Of a stretch of 25,689 bases of DNA, positions 1-7,047 are shown piece by piece. Both the position numbers and the translations under genes were made by a program. This stretch comes from Massilioclostridium sp965141735 (GTDB lineage Bacteria > Bacillota > Clostridia > Oscillospirales > Ruminococcaceae): the NCBI GenBank assembly GCA_965141735.1, contig CBCSOX010000016.1:1-25689 (forward strand). Reading direction: 5' to 3'. Position 1 is the first letter of the stretch; every line of letters starts with the position of its first letter. The notes beneath the pieces are model-generated. The model ran no database searches. It was given only the letters and a program-made list of their open reading frames with translations, and was not told the origin of the DNA.

Positions 1-431
1 GGGGTTTTGTCCGGGCCGTCGATGGTGGAGGCGACGCGGGCGAGGATCACATAATGGGTTTCGCTCTCCACCATCTGGAGGACGTTGCAGGTGAGGTAGC
101 CGGTGCATAGGTGCTTGAGGATGGGCACGCCGTCAGCGGTTTCGTAGGGAATGCCGGCGAATTTATCCACTGTGCGGCCGGAGTAGAAGCCAAATTTTGC
201 AATGGTCTGCGCGTCGCACTGCTCAGAGAGGATGGACAAGCTGAATTTCCCGGTGCGCTTGATCACATCGTAGGTGTAGTTGTCCTTATTCATGCTGATG
301 GCGATGATGGGGTTTTCATTGGTGATCTGGATCACAGCGTTGACAATACAGCCGGTGGGCCGGCCGTTGTCATCTGCGCCCACAATGTACATGCCGTAGG
401 AGAGCTGCATGAGAAGTGCCATATCAATCAT
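1..431 (-). CDS. Flavin reductase-like FMN-binding protein (3' end cut by window edge)
   Basis: The minus-strand frame from ATG at 431 stays open to the window edge, giving about 143 residues of an incomplete protein. It begins MIDMALLMQLSYGMYIVGA and continues with GCIVNAVIQIT and SMNKDNYTYDVIKRTGKFS. This is the pattern of the flavin reductase-like domain found in clostridial flavoredoxins and in the N-terminal half of high-molecular-weight rubredoxins. Such proteins bind FMN and pass electrons to NAD(P)H-, oxygen- or iron-linked partners in the cytoplasm. The start is supported by an AAGGCGG-like ribosome binding site 8 nt upstream and a good promoter at 487-514. Whether a C-terminal rubredoxin domain follows cannot be seen. 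The family call is fairly firm; the partner and exact role are not known. Confidence 0.8.
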   Translation of the reverse strand, partial: MIDMALLMQLSYGMYIVGADDNGRPTGCIVNAVIQITNENPIIAISMNKDNYTYDVIKRTGKFSLSILSEQCDAQTIAKFGFYSGRTVDKFAGIPYETADGVPILKHLCTGYLTCNVLQMVESETHYVILARVASTIDGPDKT

Positions 432-486
432 TAGAGATCCCGCCTTTTCTAACAAATTTCAATTAATAGGAATAATTACTAATTTT

Positions 487-514
487 AGTATACACCAAAA
501 TTCTCCAATGTCAA
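487..514 (-). promoter_or_regulatory. Sigma-A promoter of the flavin reductase gene
   Basis: Read on the minus strand there is TTGACA (514-509), a 16-bp spacer, and TATACT (492-487). It lies about 55 nt upstream of the ATG at 431 and is close to consensus. Confidence 0.7.
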
Positions 515-544
515 GGGGTTTTTGAAAGTTTCATGATTTATTGA

Positions 545-572
545 TTACTTCTATTCGCCAATCGGTTATAAT
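545..572 (+). promoter_or_regulatory. Probable sigma-A promoter of the AI-2E family gene
   Basis: TATAAT at 567-572 is preceded, with a 16-bp spacer, by TTACTT at 545-550. A better-matching TTGATT at 541 would need a 20-bp spacer. It lies 34 nt upstream of the GTG start at 606. The -10 element is convincing and the -35 is weak. Confidence 0.55.
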
Positions 573-605
573 AGACTTAATTTCGAATGGGAGGAGGGGA
601 CAGCA

Positions 606-1838
606 GTGAAGCATTTGAAGAAAAACAGATATGTCCTGGTGGGGCTGACGCTGTTTCTCACCTTTGTCGCCTGCACCCTGTTTAAAATTTTTCTTGACAA
701 TTTCAACGTCCTCGGCGTCATCCGCACCATTGTCAAACTGATGATGCCGTTCATGATCGGGTTTGCGCTGGCCTACCTGCTCAATCCGGTGATGAAGTTT
801 TTTGAGCGCAACCTCTTTGAGCGGGCATTTCGCAACTCCCGCATTAAAAAGAAACGCAAGCTTGTCCGCGGCTTGTCGGTGCTGACGACAGTTGTCGTCG
901 CACTCGCCGCGTTTACCGTCGTATTGCTGCTTCTGATTCCGCAGCTCGCCTACAGCCTGATGGGCATCCTCAACAACCTGCCTGAGTACATGAAAAACCT
1001 CGGAAGCTATGTGGAAGGGCTGGTCGCGGGCAACCAGGAGCTTGCAAACTTTGTCGACACCCAGATGACCACAATCAACGACACGATTCAGGACTTCATC
1101 TCAACCGCCATGCCGTCGATCACAAAACTGCTCGGCAACGTGACCGTCGGGGTGATCGGGGTGGTGAACGCCCTCAAAGACTCCATCCTCGGCATCATTA
1201 TCTCGGTGTATGTGCTCTACGCGAAGGAACAGTTTATCGCCCAGGCAAAGAAGGTCATCGTCGCGCTCACCCCTGACAGCTTTTCCAAGCCGTTTATCTC
1301 GCTGGTACGGGAGACACACGGGGTGTTCGGCGGGTTTATCTCGGGCAAGATCATCGACTCACTCATCATCGGTGTTCTCTGCTTCATCGGCACCAGCATT
1401 TTGGGCATGCCCTATGCAGTGCTTGTGAGCGTGATCGTCGGGGTGTTCAACGTCATCCCGTTTTTCGGCCCGTTCATCGGAGCGATTCCGTCGGCGCTGC
1501 TGATTCTGATGGTCGATCCCCTCAAATGCCTCTGGTTTGTGATTTTTATCATCGTCCTGCAGCAGTTTGACGGGAATATTCTCGGCCCCTACATTCTCGG
1601 CGGCACCACCGGGCTTTCCGCCTTTTGGGTCATCTTTGCAATCCTCACCTTTGGCGGCCTGTTCGGATTTATCGGTATGTTTGTAGGTGTTCCCGTTTTT
1701 GCGGTAATTTATACCCTCATCAGCCGGGGAATCAACAAGAAGCTTGAGAAAAAAGGCAGGTCGACCGCAACGGCCGACTACCTTTATCTCAGCAGCGTGC
1801 AGCAGGAGTCCCCGCCGCAGGGGAAAGAGCAGGACTAG
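606..1838 (+). CDS. AI-2E family transporter (YtvI/PerM-like membrane protein)
   Basis: This 410-residue polytopic membrane protein matches the AI-2E transporter family (PF01594). It has a short basic N-terminus, an N-terminal pair of hydrophobic segments (about residues 10-60), a long central soluble stretch, and a C-terminal bundle containing FNVIPFFGPFIGAIPSAL and GNILGPYILG, two hallmarks of the family. Members export small molecules or ions; some work as Na+/H+ antiporters, so the name does not prove autoinducer transport. The GTG start at 606 follows a strong GGAGGAGGGG site at 590-600. The stop overlaps the tail of the convergent ATPase gene by 4 bp. The substrate cannot be told from the sequence. 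Confidence 0.9.
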   Translation: MKHLKKNRYVLVGLTLFLTFVACTLFKIFLDNFNVLGVIRTIVKLMMPFMIGFALAYLLNPVMKFFERNLFERAFRNSRIKKKRKLVRGLSVLTTVVVALAAFTVVLLLLIPQLAYSLMGILNNLPEYMKNLGSYVEGLVAGNQELANFVDTQMTTINDTIQDFISTAMPSITKLLGNVTVGVIGVVNALKDSILGIIISVYVLYAKEQFIAQAKKVIVALTPDSFSKPFISLVRETHGVFGGFISGKIIDSLIIGVLCFIGTSILGMPYAVLVSVIVGVFNVIPFFGPFIGAIPSALLILMVDPLKCLWFVIFIIVLQQFDGNILGPYILGGTTGLSAFWVIFAILTFGGLFGFIGMFVGVPVFAVIYTLISRGINKKLEKKGRSTATADYLYLSSVQQESPPQGKEQD

Positions 1839-2914
1839 GCTCGCCCCGACAGTTCTGCGATGGTGGTGTTGAGCTTTTTGGAGATTTCATCCACTTTATG
1901 AAAATCCATTGCCTGCGCGTAGACCGCCTCGAGGATGCTGTGCAGCCGGGCGGCGAGCCCCATGGTGGAGATCGTTTCGGCGATGAGCTCAGCGGACGCC
2001 TTGCGGTTAAAGCTCAAACGCTGTTTTCTCAGCTTGAGCGCTGAGGTGTCGGTAAAGCGGGTGTAGTTGATCACCCGGTAGGGCTCGAACGCGTCGAGCT
2101 TGTTGTAGCGGTGGGAGGTCATAAAGCCGAGGCCGAGCGCGGGGATAAAGATGTGATCGATCTTGTCGTTCGGGTTGAGCGGGCAGTAGCAGGTGAAGAT
2201 CTCATACCCTGCCTCGAGCGCGTGGGCGCGGATCAGACTGAGCAGCAGCCGGCTCGAACAGCCGTATTCGTCGTTGATCACCACAATCCGGTCGCACAGC
2301 TCGAGGGCGGTGCCGATGTAGGTGACGACGCCCTTGGGGGTGACTGCGCTCAGGAAGCGGCGGTGCTCCTTCCCCTGGTTTCCGGTCTGGGGGAGCTCCT
2401 TGGCGCACAGCCGCATGGCGCAGCGGTGGACCTTGTCGAGATCGGTGTTTTCCAGGGCTATGTAAAAACTGTCGTTGAGCAGAGTGTTCGCTGCGTGGAG
2501 GAAATTCTGGCAGCGGCGGCTGAGGGACTTTTTCTGAGAGAACAGCGAGATGATCTGATCCTTCTGCGCCACCAGCGGCTCGCTGTCAAAGCACTCGAAG
2601 AGGCTAACCTCGGTTTCCACCGCGCCCGGATAGTTGGGGGAGAGCACGTGAGGGGACGTCGCATCCGCGATTGCGATGCCCGGCTCGTGGAACAGCGCAC
2701 CGTCAAGGGAGTCGGGGTCGCTGGAACAGTGGATCTGCTCGACGATGCCGCCGCAGCGCGCCGATTCGATCGCCCGCTCAATCATGGTGGACTTGCCGGT
2801 ACCCGGCCCGCCCTTTAATAGAAAGCTCCTCAGTTCGGGATCGGTGAGCTGATTAAAAAACGAGACAAAACCGTCGGGAGAGTTTGCGCCTATAAAAAAG
2901 TCGACCATTTGCAT
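1835..2914 (-). CDS. P-loop ATPase with duplicated halves (PRK06851-like)
   Basis: A 359-residue protein starts at ATG 2914, seven nt after a clean GGAGGT site; a longer open frame upstream has no supporting site. The N-terminal half carries a perfect Walker A, GGPGTGKS, at residues 35-42 and HCSSDPDSLDG at 61-71. The C-terminal half repeats the layout (RRFLSAVTPKGVVTY, then a CYCPLNPNDKIDH block), but its P-loop position reads NDEYGCSSR at residues 213-221 and lacks the GxxxxGK[S/T] lysine. This looks like a tandem two-NTPase protein in which only the first site should bind ATP. Related clostridial proteins are annotated only as ATPases or nucleotide kinases of unknown function. It is a single gene, convergent with the AI-2E gene. 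Confidence 0.8.
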   Translation of the reverse strand: MQMVDFFIGANSPDGFVSFFNQLTDPELRSFLLKGGPGTGKSTMIERAIESARCGGIVEQIHCSSDPDSLDGALFHEPGIAIADATSPHVLSPNYPGAVETEVSLFECFDSEPLVAQKDQIISLFSQKKSLSRRCQNFLHAANTLLNDSFYIALENTDLDKVHRCAMRLCAKELPQTGNQGKEHRRFLSAVTPKGVVTYIGTALELCDRIVVINDEYGCSSRLLLSLIRAHALEAGYEIFTCYCPLNPNDKIDHIFIPALGLGFMTSHRYNKLDAFEPYRVINYTRFTDTSALKLRKQRLSFNRKASAELIAETISTMGLAARLHSILEAVYAQAMDFHKVDEISKKLNTTIAELSGRA

Positions 2915-3008
2915 AATACTACCTCCGTTCCTGGTGTCCGGTTCGGACTGCCGGACGCTCTGATAAGCCATTCTATTCCTGAGCGGGCAAAAACGTTCGC
3001 GCCAGAGG

Positions 3009-3037
3009 TTGACCGCGCCGCGCGGATGTATTATAAT
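3009..3037 (+). promoter_or_regulatory. Sigma-A promoter of pduL
   Basis: TTGACC (3009-3014), a 17-bp spacer and TATAAT (3032-3037) lie 39 nt upstream of the pduL ATG. Confidence 0.75.
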
Positions 3038-3076
3038 AGAAGCAGTTGTGAAAAAAATCAGGAAAGAGGAATTACC

Positions 3077-3658
3077 ATGTCGAAAAAAATTCTTGTCGAG
3101 ACCTCTGCGCGCCACGTCCACGTGACCGCTGAAACCTTAAAAACCCTGTTTGGCGAAGGCGCGACCCTCACCAACAAAAAGGACCTCTCCCAGCCCGGCC
3201 AGTTCGCCTGTGTCGAGCGGGTGAATGTGGTCGGCCCCAAGGGCGAGTTCAAAAACGTGTCGATTCTCGGCCCTGAGAGAAACGCTGACCAGGTTGAAAT
3301 CTCTGCGACCGACGCGAGAGCCCTCGGCGTGGCCGCCCCTGTGCGGGAGTCGGGCGACATCGCGGGCACCCCGGGCTGCAAGCTCGTCGGCCCCGCGGGC
3401 GAAGTCGAGATCAGCGAGGGCGTGATCGTTGCAAAACGCCACATTCATATGACCCCGGCTGACGCAAAAGAACTCGGGGTGGAGGACAAGCAGATTGTCT
3501 GGGTCAAGGTCAACAGCCCGGAGCGCCAGACGATCTACGGCGACACTGTGGTGCGGGTCTCCGACAAGTTCGCACTCGCGATGCACATCGACACCGACGA
3601 GTCCAACGCAGCCAAGGCGTTTGGCGAGATCTACGGAGAGATCGTAAACGTCGACTAA
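3077..3658 (+). CDS. pduL: Phosphate propanoyltransferase PduL (phosphotransacylase)
   Basis: A 193-residue protein of the PduL family, which moves an acyl group between CoA and phosphate (acyl-CoA + Pi to acyl-phosphate + CoA); with acetate kinase this yields ATP from acetyl- or propionyl-CoA. Both signature zinc-binding motifs are present: ARHVHVT (His13, His15) and AKRHIHMT (His122, His124). The usual LGP and GD..VRVS blocks are also visible. The ATG at 3077 follows AGAGGA at 3065-3070; an in-frame extension upstream crosses the promoter and is not used. The gene stands alone between its own promoter and terminator, and no microcompartment shell genes are in the window. The N-terminus starts almost directly at the catalytic domain, so there is no encapsulation peptide. 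It is therefore most likely a free cytosolic Pta substitute. Confidence 0.92.
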   Translation: MSKKILVETSARHVHVTAETLKTLFGEGATLTNKKDLSQPGQFACVERVNVVGPKGEFKNVSILGPERNADQVEISATDARALGVAAPVRESGDIAGTPGCKLVGPAGEVEISEGVIVAKRHIHMTPADAKELGVEDKQIVWVKVNSPERQTIYGDTVVRVSDKFALAMHIDTDESNAAKAFGEIYGEIVNVD

Positions 3659-3683
3659 GTTCTACCTTTTCTTGTGCGATTTG

Positions 3684-3724
3684 TTCAGCCACGAACCGGC
3701 TTCGTGGCTGAATTTTCATTTTAT
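3684..3724 (+). terminator. Rho-independent terminator of pduL
   Basis: A perfect 12-bp stem (3684-3695 with 3701-3712, loop CCGGC) is followed by a T-rich run, TTTTCATTTTA. It lies 25 nt after the pduL stop. Confidence 0.9.
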
Positions 3725-3738
3725 TTACAACAATGCTG

Positions 3739-3767
3739 TTTACAAAGGGTATAACAGATGATATAAT
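3739..3767 (+). promoter_or_regulatory. Sigma-A promoter of the 97-residue gene and probably of the RNA behind it
   Basis: TTTACA (3739-3744), a 17-bp spacer and TATAAT (3762-3767). The implied leader is about 50 nt. Confidence 0.75.
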
Positions 3768-3822
3768 TTTAGTATCGTAAATTACAAGGGGCGAGTATGC
3801 CCTGAGAAAGAAGGGACCGCAA

Positions 3823-4116
3823 ATGGCAGAAAAACAGGCTCAATTTTTCACATATAAGGAGAAACCGCTGGTGCGCAGCGGCAACACCATCTATTACGGC
3901 GACATGGCCGATCCCTATGTCATCATGCTGCAGATCAAGACCAAAAAGAAGTTTGACGACATGGAGCTTGCGGACGACGTCTCGATCCAGCTCATGCGCA
4001 CCGACCCGACTGTGCGCCCGCAGGATATGATCGTCAAAAAGAGCGAAAAAAAGGGGCTGTACAACGCGATGGACATCGCGAGCATCTGGCTCCGGCGCGC
4101 ACTGGAAAAAGAATAG
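3823..4116 (+). CDS. Conserved small protein of unknown function (97 residues)
   Basis: I do not recognise a named family. The protein is soluble and charged, with no signal peptide or membrane segment. It contains YGDMADPYVIMLQI, then an acidic DDMELADDVSIQL stretch, and a helical, amphipathic C-terminus ending in WLRRALEKE. The pattern of short beta-like segments followed by a basic helix suggests a compact folded domain. AAGGGA at 3811-3816 lies 6 nt before the ATG at 3823, and the gene has a good promoter at 3739-3767. No terminator separates it from the structured segment starting at 4117, so the two may share a transcript. Codon use and GC match neighbouring real genes, so it is very probably expressed. 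Confidence 0.75.
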   Translation: MAEKQAQFFTYKEKPLVRSGNTIYYGDMADPYVIMLQIKTKKKFDDMELADDVSIQLMRTDPTVRPQDMIVKKSEKKGLYNAMDIASIWLRRALEKE

Positions 4117-4460
4117 GGGATCGGGACCCATCCTCCAGTCGTTGTGACTGAAAGTAAACGGTATATGGAACCGTCGCGGGAATCGCGAAAGGAAGCGCAC
4201 GCTTTTCATTCTAATCAAAAGAAAATCCCGCAAATGCGCTGTGATTGGGGGATAAAGGCCAGGTCCTGTGAGGAACACACAGCTTGGGGCCGCAATTTGA
4301 AGCGGTGCACACACGGATGGATTCGTTGGCTGGCGCAGGTGCTAGAACGATTCGCTTCACATGTGCTGTCAGACAGGCTTGAATTGAAAGTTAACTTATA
4401 TTTGGAATAGAGTGCAGCAAAAAGAGCCGGCGGTTTTCCGCTGGCTCTTTTTGCGTTTGT
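4117..4460 (+). ncRNA. Candidate structured non-coding RNA (raiA-motif-like?)
   Basis: This stretch has no convincing coding frame but is dense in pairings. There are three hairpins in a row: CAGTC/GACTG (4136-4140 with 4146-4150), ACGGT/ACCGT (4158-4162 with 4170-4174) and CGCG/CGCG (4175-4178 with 4184-4187). They are followed by AAGC/GCTT (4193-4196 with 4201-4204), ATCCC/GGGAT (4225-4229 with 4249-4253), CTGTG/CACAG (4266-4270 with 4278-4282) and TCGTT/AACGA (4323-4327 with 4346-4350). A long-range CCATCC/GGATGG pair (4128-4133 with 4315-4320) encloses most of them. The segment ends in a strong terminator. GAAA-type and purine-rich loops between stems look like conserved RNA, not spacer DNA. 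The raiA-motif class found in Clostridia is my best guess for the family, from general resemblance only. 6S RNA fits poorly because the fold is a multi-stem junction and not one long hairpin. Confidence 0.55.
4417..4460 (+). terminator. Strong, near-symmetric terminator
   Basis: The arms at 4417-4433 and 4438-4454 pair through GCAAAAAGAGCC/GGCTCTTTTTGC and CGG/CCG around a TTTT loop. A-rich and T-rich flanks would let it act in both directions. It closes the candidate RNA at 4117 and may also stop minus-strand reading from the remnant at 4492-4701. Confidence 0.85.
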
Positions 4461-4491
4461 TGGCATGAGCTGCTTGTTTCTGCACCGACTG

Positions 4492-4701
4492 CTAAAAATC
4501 ATGCCGCGAACCGCATCCGATCCCGGAATCCTCTAGAATGCAGACAATCTCTTCGATGCATTCAAAATCACAAAGACTGTCGTCCAGGAGCGTCTCGCGG
4601 ATGCGGTTGAGCGTCAAAATCGCCCGGTCATAGGGTGCGGTGATCAATCGGTCGGTATCCCAATTGACGCAGGAGACTTTGAAAATATGCGCGCCATACG
4701 A
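4492..4701 (-). pseudogene. Remnant of a small RHDF-tailed hypothetical protein
   Basis: On the minus strand an open frame of about 69 codons ends at the TAG 4494-4492. It is bounded upstream by a TAA at 4704-4702 and has no plausible ATG, GTG or ribosome binding site near its beginning. The product contains DRAILTLNRIRETLLDDSLC, then DFECIEEIVCILED and GCGSRHDF at the very C-terminus. That ending resembles short proteins of unknown function common in mobile or accessory regions of gut Clostridia, which end in ...RHDFG. The missing start suggests a gene that has lost its 5' end. An alternative is a functional protein starting at an internal TTG. Confidence 0.45.
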
Positions 4702-4805
4702 TTATGATCGATATCCACAGTCTTCGCTTGAATTTTAGAACAGAATGATCTAGATTACCCACAGTTCCTCTTCTCTCTGATAGAATGGAGGAGAGGTGAT
4801 ATCAG

Positions 4806-5051
4806 ATGAACATCAACAGAATTAGAGACCTACGGGAAGACCATGATTTGACTCAGGCCGAGCTTGCGCGCATGTTATCTGTTTCCCGGCAGGCCTATTC
4901 GGGTTACGAGCGGGGAGTTCGGAGCATTCCGTTCGAAATCCTTTGCCAGCTTGCATTGTTTTACGGGACCAGCCTAGACTACCTGACGGGAAGAACCAAC
5001 GTGAAAGACCCTTATTCGAAATCCAAACATTTTGCAAACCAAACGGATTGA
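4806..5051 (+). CDS. Small XRE-family helix-turn-helix regulator
   Basis: An 81-residue protein made almost entirely of one HTH_3 (Cro/C1-type) DNA-binding domain. NRIRDLREDHDLTQAELARM supplies helices 1-2, SVSRQAYSGYERG is the recognition region, and IPFEILCQLALFYGTSLDYL forms the closing helices. The remaining tail is short and charged. GGAGAGGTG at 4788-4798 supports the ATG at 4806, and a TAGAAT at 4781-4786 may be its -10 element. It sits alone at the edge of an AT-richer accessory patch and runs towards the secreted-protein genes at 5180-6653. Its targets cannot be inferred. Confidence 0.88.
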   Translation: MNINRIRDLREDHDLTQAELARMLSVSRQAYSGYERGVRSIPFEILCQLALFYGTSLDYLTGRTNVKDPYSKSKHFANQTD

Positions 5052-5179
5052 CGGAACTGTTTGCTCCTCTCTTTTCAGCCGGAAGCTGAGTGACAGTCCA
5101 CAGCTGTGATACAGTGTGGTCCTGGCGAAAGCATCCTCCCTCATACATGCGGCGGTGATTCTGGACGGATAGGGCTGTT

Positions 5180-6088
5180 TTAAGCCTTGGAGGAATAGCG
5201 TCCGTAGAGACAGAGGGCGGCAATGACTGCGCCGCAGACAGCGGTGAGAATCAGGAGTATGGTATAATTTGGCGCAGGGGGCTCATAGATTTCCCCGCCC
5301 CCACCGGTCGCCCCATTTGTGGATGGGACAGTCGTTGCCTGTATGACCTGAGCGATTTCATCAAACGAATAGAGATGGTTCGTCTCAATGATTGGCAGGG
5401 TTGACCGGGTTGCGGGCTGGGGAACCCCCATTAAACGCGGTTCTTCTAGTGGAACGACTCCTAGAATGGTTTCATTATTCAGTGCAATTCCCGAGACAGA
5501 ACGCATTTTCTCCATTCCACCAAGCAGAATCTTGACCGGAGAATCAGCTATTCCATTTTGCTCCAGAATGCTTTCAAATTGAACTCGATAGGATGTGGGC
5601 ATTTCAGGAGTAGCAATTGTGTTACAAGTCCACTTGCCTTCCTTTTCCCGAACTCTCTGCTGTTCTTCTTCGGTCATATAAGAATCTGCATCATTCGGAA
5701 GAGGACCGCTCTTTGCAATGCCAATCAAAAAGTGAAGGCCATTTTTAGAAACCGGGAGCTGCCAGATGGCGGAGCTATCCTTTAGCGTTTGCTGAATTTC
5801 TTCAATAGACGGGTTCTCTAGATCGTAAATATTCGTATCGATATAAAGCTTGTAGGCTTTGCTCCAATCCATGTCTTCCTCTGTGAACACAATCGTCTGA
5901 TTGGGGCGTTCAAGGGGGGCAATATTGTTGATCTGCGTCAAAATATCGTCCTGTAATGCTAAGATTTCGCTGTATTCTTCGGCATCCTGTATTGATTCAA
6001 AACCATCTGAGACCGCTGATGCTGGGAAGGAGAACGAAAGCATCAGGATAAGCGCACAGACAAGAATAGAAATCCATTTTTGTTTCAT
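5180..6088 (-). CDS. Secreted, C-terminally membrane-anchored protein of unknown function
   Basis: This 302-residue protein is not recognised. It starts with a clear signal peptide (MKQK, hydrophobic core, probable cleavage after ASA near residue 25). It has a mostly acidic extracellular region of about 240 residues, then a Gly/Pro-rich linker (GGGG, PPAP near 265-272) and one transmembrane segment at about 274-294, ending with a short basic tail. The expected topology is N-terminus outside with a single C-terminal anchor. A strong GGAGGAG site sits 7 nt before the ATG at 6088. It follows the papain-like protease gene by only 19 nt, so the two are almost certainly one transcript and may work together, for example as protease and anchored partner, inhibitor or substrate. 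That functional link is inference from position. Confidence 0.7.
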   Translation of the reverse strand: MKQKWISILVCALILMLSFSFPASAVSDGFESIQDAEEYSEILALQDDILTQINNIAPLERPNQTIVFTEEDMDWSKAYKLYIDTNIYDLENPSIEEIQQTLKDSSAIWQLPVSKNGLHFLIGIAKSGPLPNDADSYMTEEEQQRVREKEGKWTCNTIATPEMPTSYRVQFESILEQNGIADSPVKILLGGMEKMRSVSGIALNNETILGVVPLEEPRLMGVPQPATRSTLPIIETNHLYSFDEIAQVIQATTVPSTNGATGGGGEIYEPPAPNYTILLILTAVCGAVIAALCLYGRYSSKA

Positions 6089-6107
6089 GTCAAACTCCTC
6101 CTTTCAC

Positions 6108-6653
6108 TTATATATAAAAGCCATTTACCCATCTGCCATGTCCGGACTGAAAATCTGTCCCTGATTGACATTCGCTATAACCGACATAAATATTTGCGCA
6201 TCCGTACCAGGGGTCTACGATATGAAGATAATTGTTGTTGTATCCATCGCATACCACCGCGTGCCAATCGTTGCTGTTACTCCAGTTTAGGCTCATATAA
6301 AACGGACGGCGGGCGTTAATCCTGCCTTGAGCCTGCGAATAACTGAGCGGGGAGTAGTTTAAATAAGTCTGAAAGCCGGTATTGACCCGCATCGCGTATG
6401 CTGCGTCTTCCAAGCTTCCTCCCTTGTTGACGGGACTACCATAGACAGAGGAAACAATTTGCGACTGGGAATAGCTGTTTCCCATCACATGTTTAGAAAT
6501 CATATAGATGCTGGCGGCCCAGCACCAGTTGCTGTTTTCTTGCTAGTATCTGGTGATGGTAAGAACGTTCATGGAGTACGCTGTGATCGACAGACAAATG
6601 GAAGACACCACGCAGAGGGCAACTGCTGCGCAGAGTTTGCGAAACCTTTTCAT
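6108..6653 (-). pseudogene. Secreted papain-like cysteine protease interrupted by in-frame TAG
   Basis: From ATG 6653, preceded by AAGGAG, the minus strand encodes a signal peptide (MKRFRKLCAAVALCVVSS...) and then RY. It then meets a TAG at codon 37 (6545-6543) and continues in the same frame to 6108 for a total of 181 codons. The part after the stop is an intact C39-like/papain-fold protease: QENSNWCWAAS (catalytic Cys44 with an upstream Gln), NDWHAVVCDGY (His131) and HIVDPW (Asp147). An internal ATG at 6503 exists but would drop the catalytic cysteine. Explanations are a recent nonsense mutation, a sequencing error, or stop readthrough. Only the one codon is damaged. The membrane-anchored gene lies 19 nt downstream. 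Confidence 0.75.
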
Positions 6654-6755
6654 GGAACGATCTCTCCTTTCCAAAACGAACTGATTACTGCTTCATCGCC
6701 GTACTATCCTGTCCATTGGAATCCGTTCCCTCTTTCCTTCACGAAATACTTTTCT

Positions 6756-6790
6756 ACTATATAGAACCCTAAAAACATGAGTTTTGTGAC
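6756..6790 (-). promoter_or_regulatory. Possible promoter of the protease operon, ECF-sigma-like
   Basis: Read on the minus strand, GTCACAAAAC (6790-6781) is followed by T-rich DNA and then TATAGT (6761-6756), about 100 nt upstream of the protease start. The spacing and the lack of a TTGACA box do not fit sigma-A well. A GTCACA...TATAGTAG layout resembles some ECF-type sigma promoters of Clostridia; that comparison is from memory. No ECF sigma gene is in the window. Confidence 0.3.
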
Positions 6791-6976
6791 AGCTTCTTTT
6801 ACTTTTTGTAGAAATTTGAATTTTTTTCTCCCAAATGAACAATGCCGGGGGTCTTCCTTTGTTCGGCATATCTGAATCCGATGAAGGTTTAACAAATCAT
6901 TCGGGAAAATGTTGGGGCAGGGAACTGCCGCCGCTGTCCCGTTCCCGGTAGGTTGCATGAAAAAAAGGATCCGCTA

Positions 6977-7005
6977 TTGCTTATTTCTGCCATTTGAGGT
7001 ATACT
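6977..7005 (+). promoter_or_regulatory. Sigma-A promoter of the ECF transporter / cca operon
   Basis: TTGCTT (6977-6982), a 17-bp spacer and TATACT (7000-7005) lie 42 nt upstream of the first gene. I saw no riboswitch fold in the short leader. The preceding DNA, 6791-6976, holds only a weak GGGAAC/GTTCCC pairing (6920-6946). Confidence 0.65.
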
Positions 7006-7047
7006 AAAGTGTAAACCAAAAATTCTGTTTCGCCGGGAGGACATGCC

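Noticed and set aside
2909..3076. N-terminal extensions of pduL and of the ATPase into their shared upstream region
   Set aside because: Both extensions cross the pduL promoter and lie upstream of clear ribosome binding sites for the shorter starts.
4144..4410. An 88-codon plus-strand frame starting at GTG inside the candidate RNA
   Set aside because: It has no ribosome binding site and no motif, and its composition (many Cys, Trp, Arg, His) is unlike its neighbours. It lies across the predicted stems, so I favour RNA.
6791..7047. A riboswitch upstream of the ECF transporter gene
   Set aside because: No TPP, FMN, cobalamin or other known vitamin riboswitch core was seen, and the mapped-looking promoter leaves only a leader of about 40 nt.
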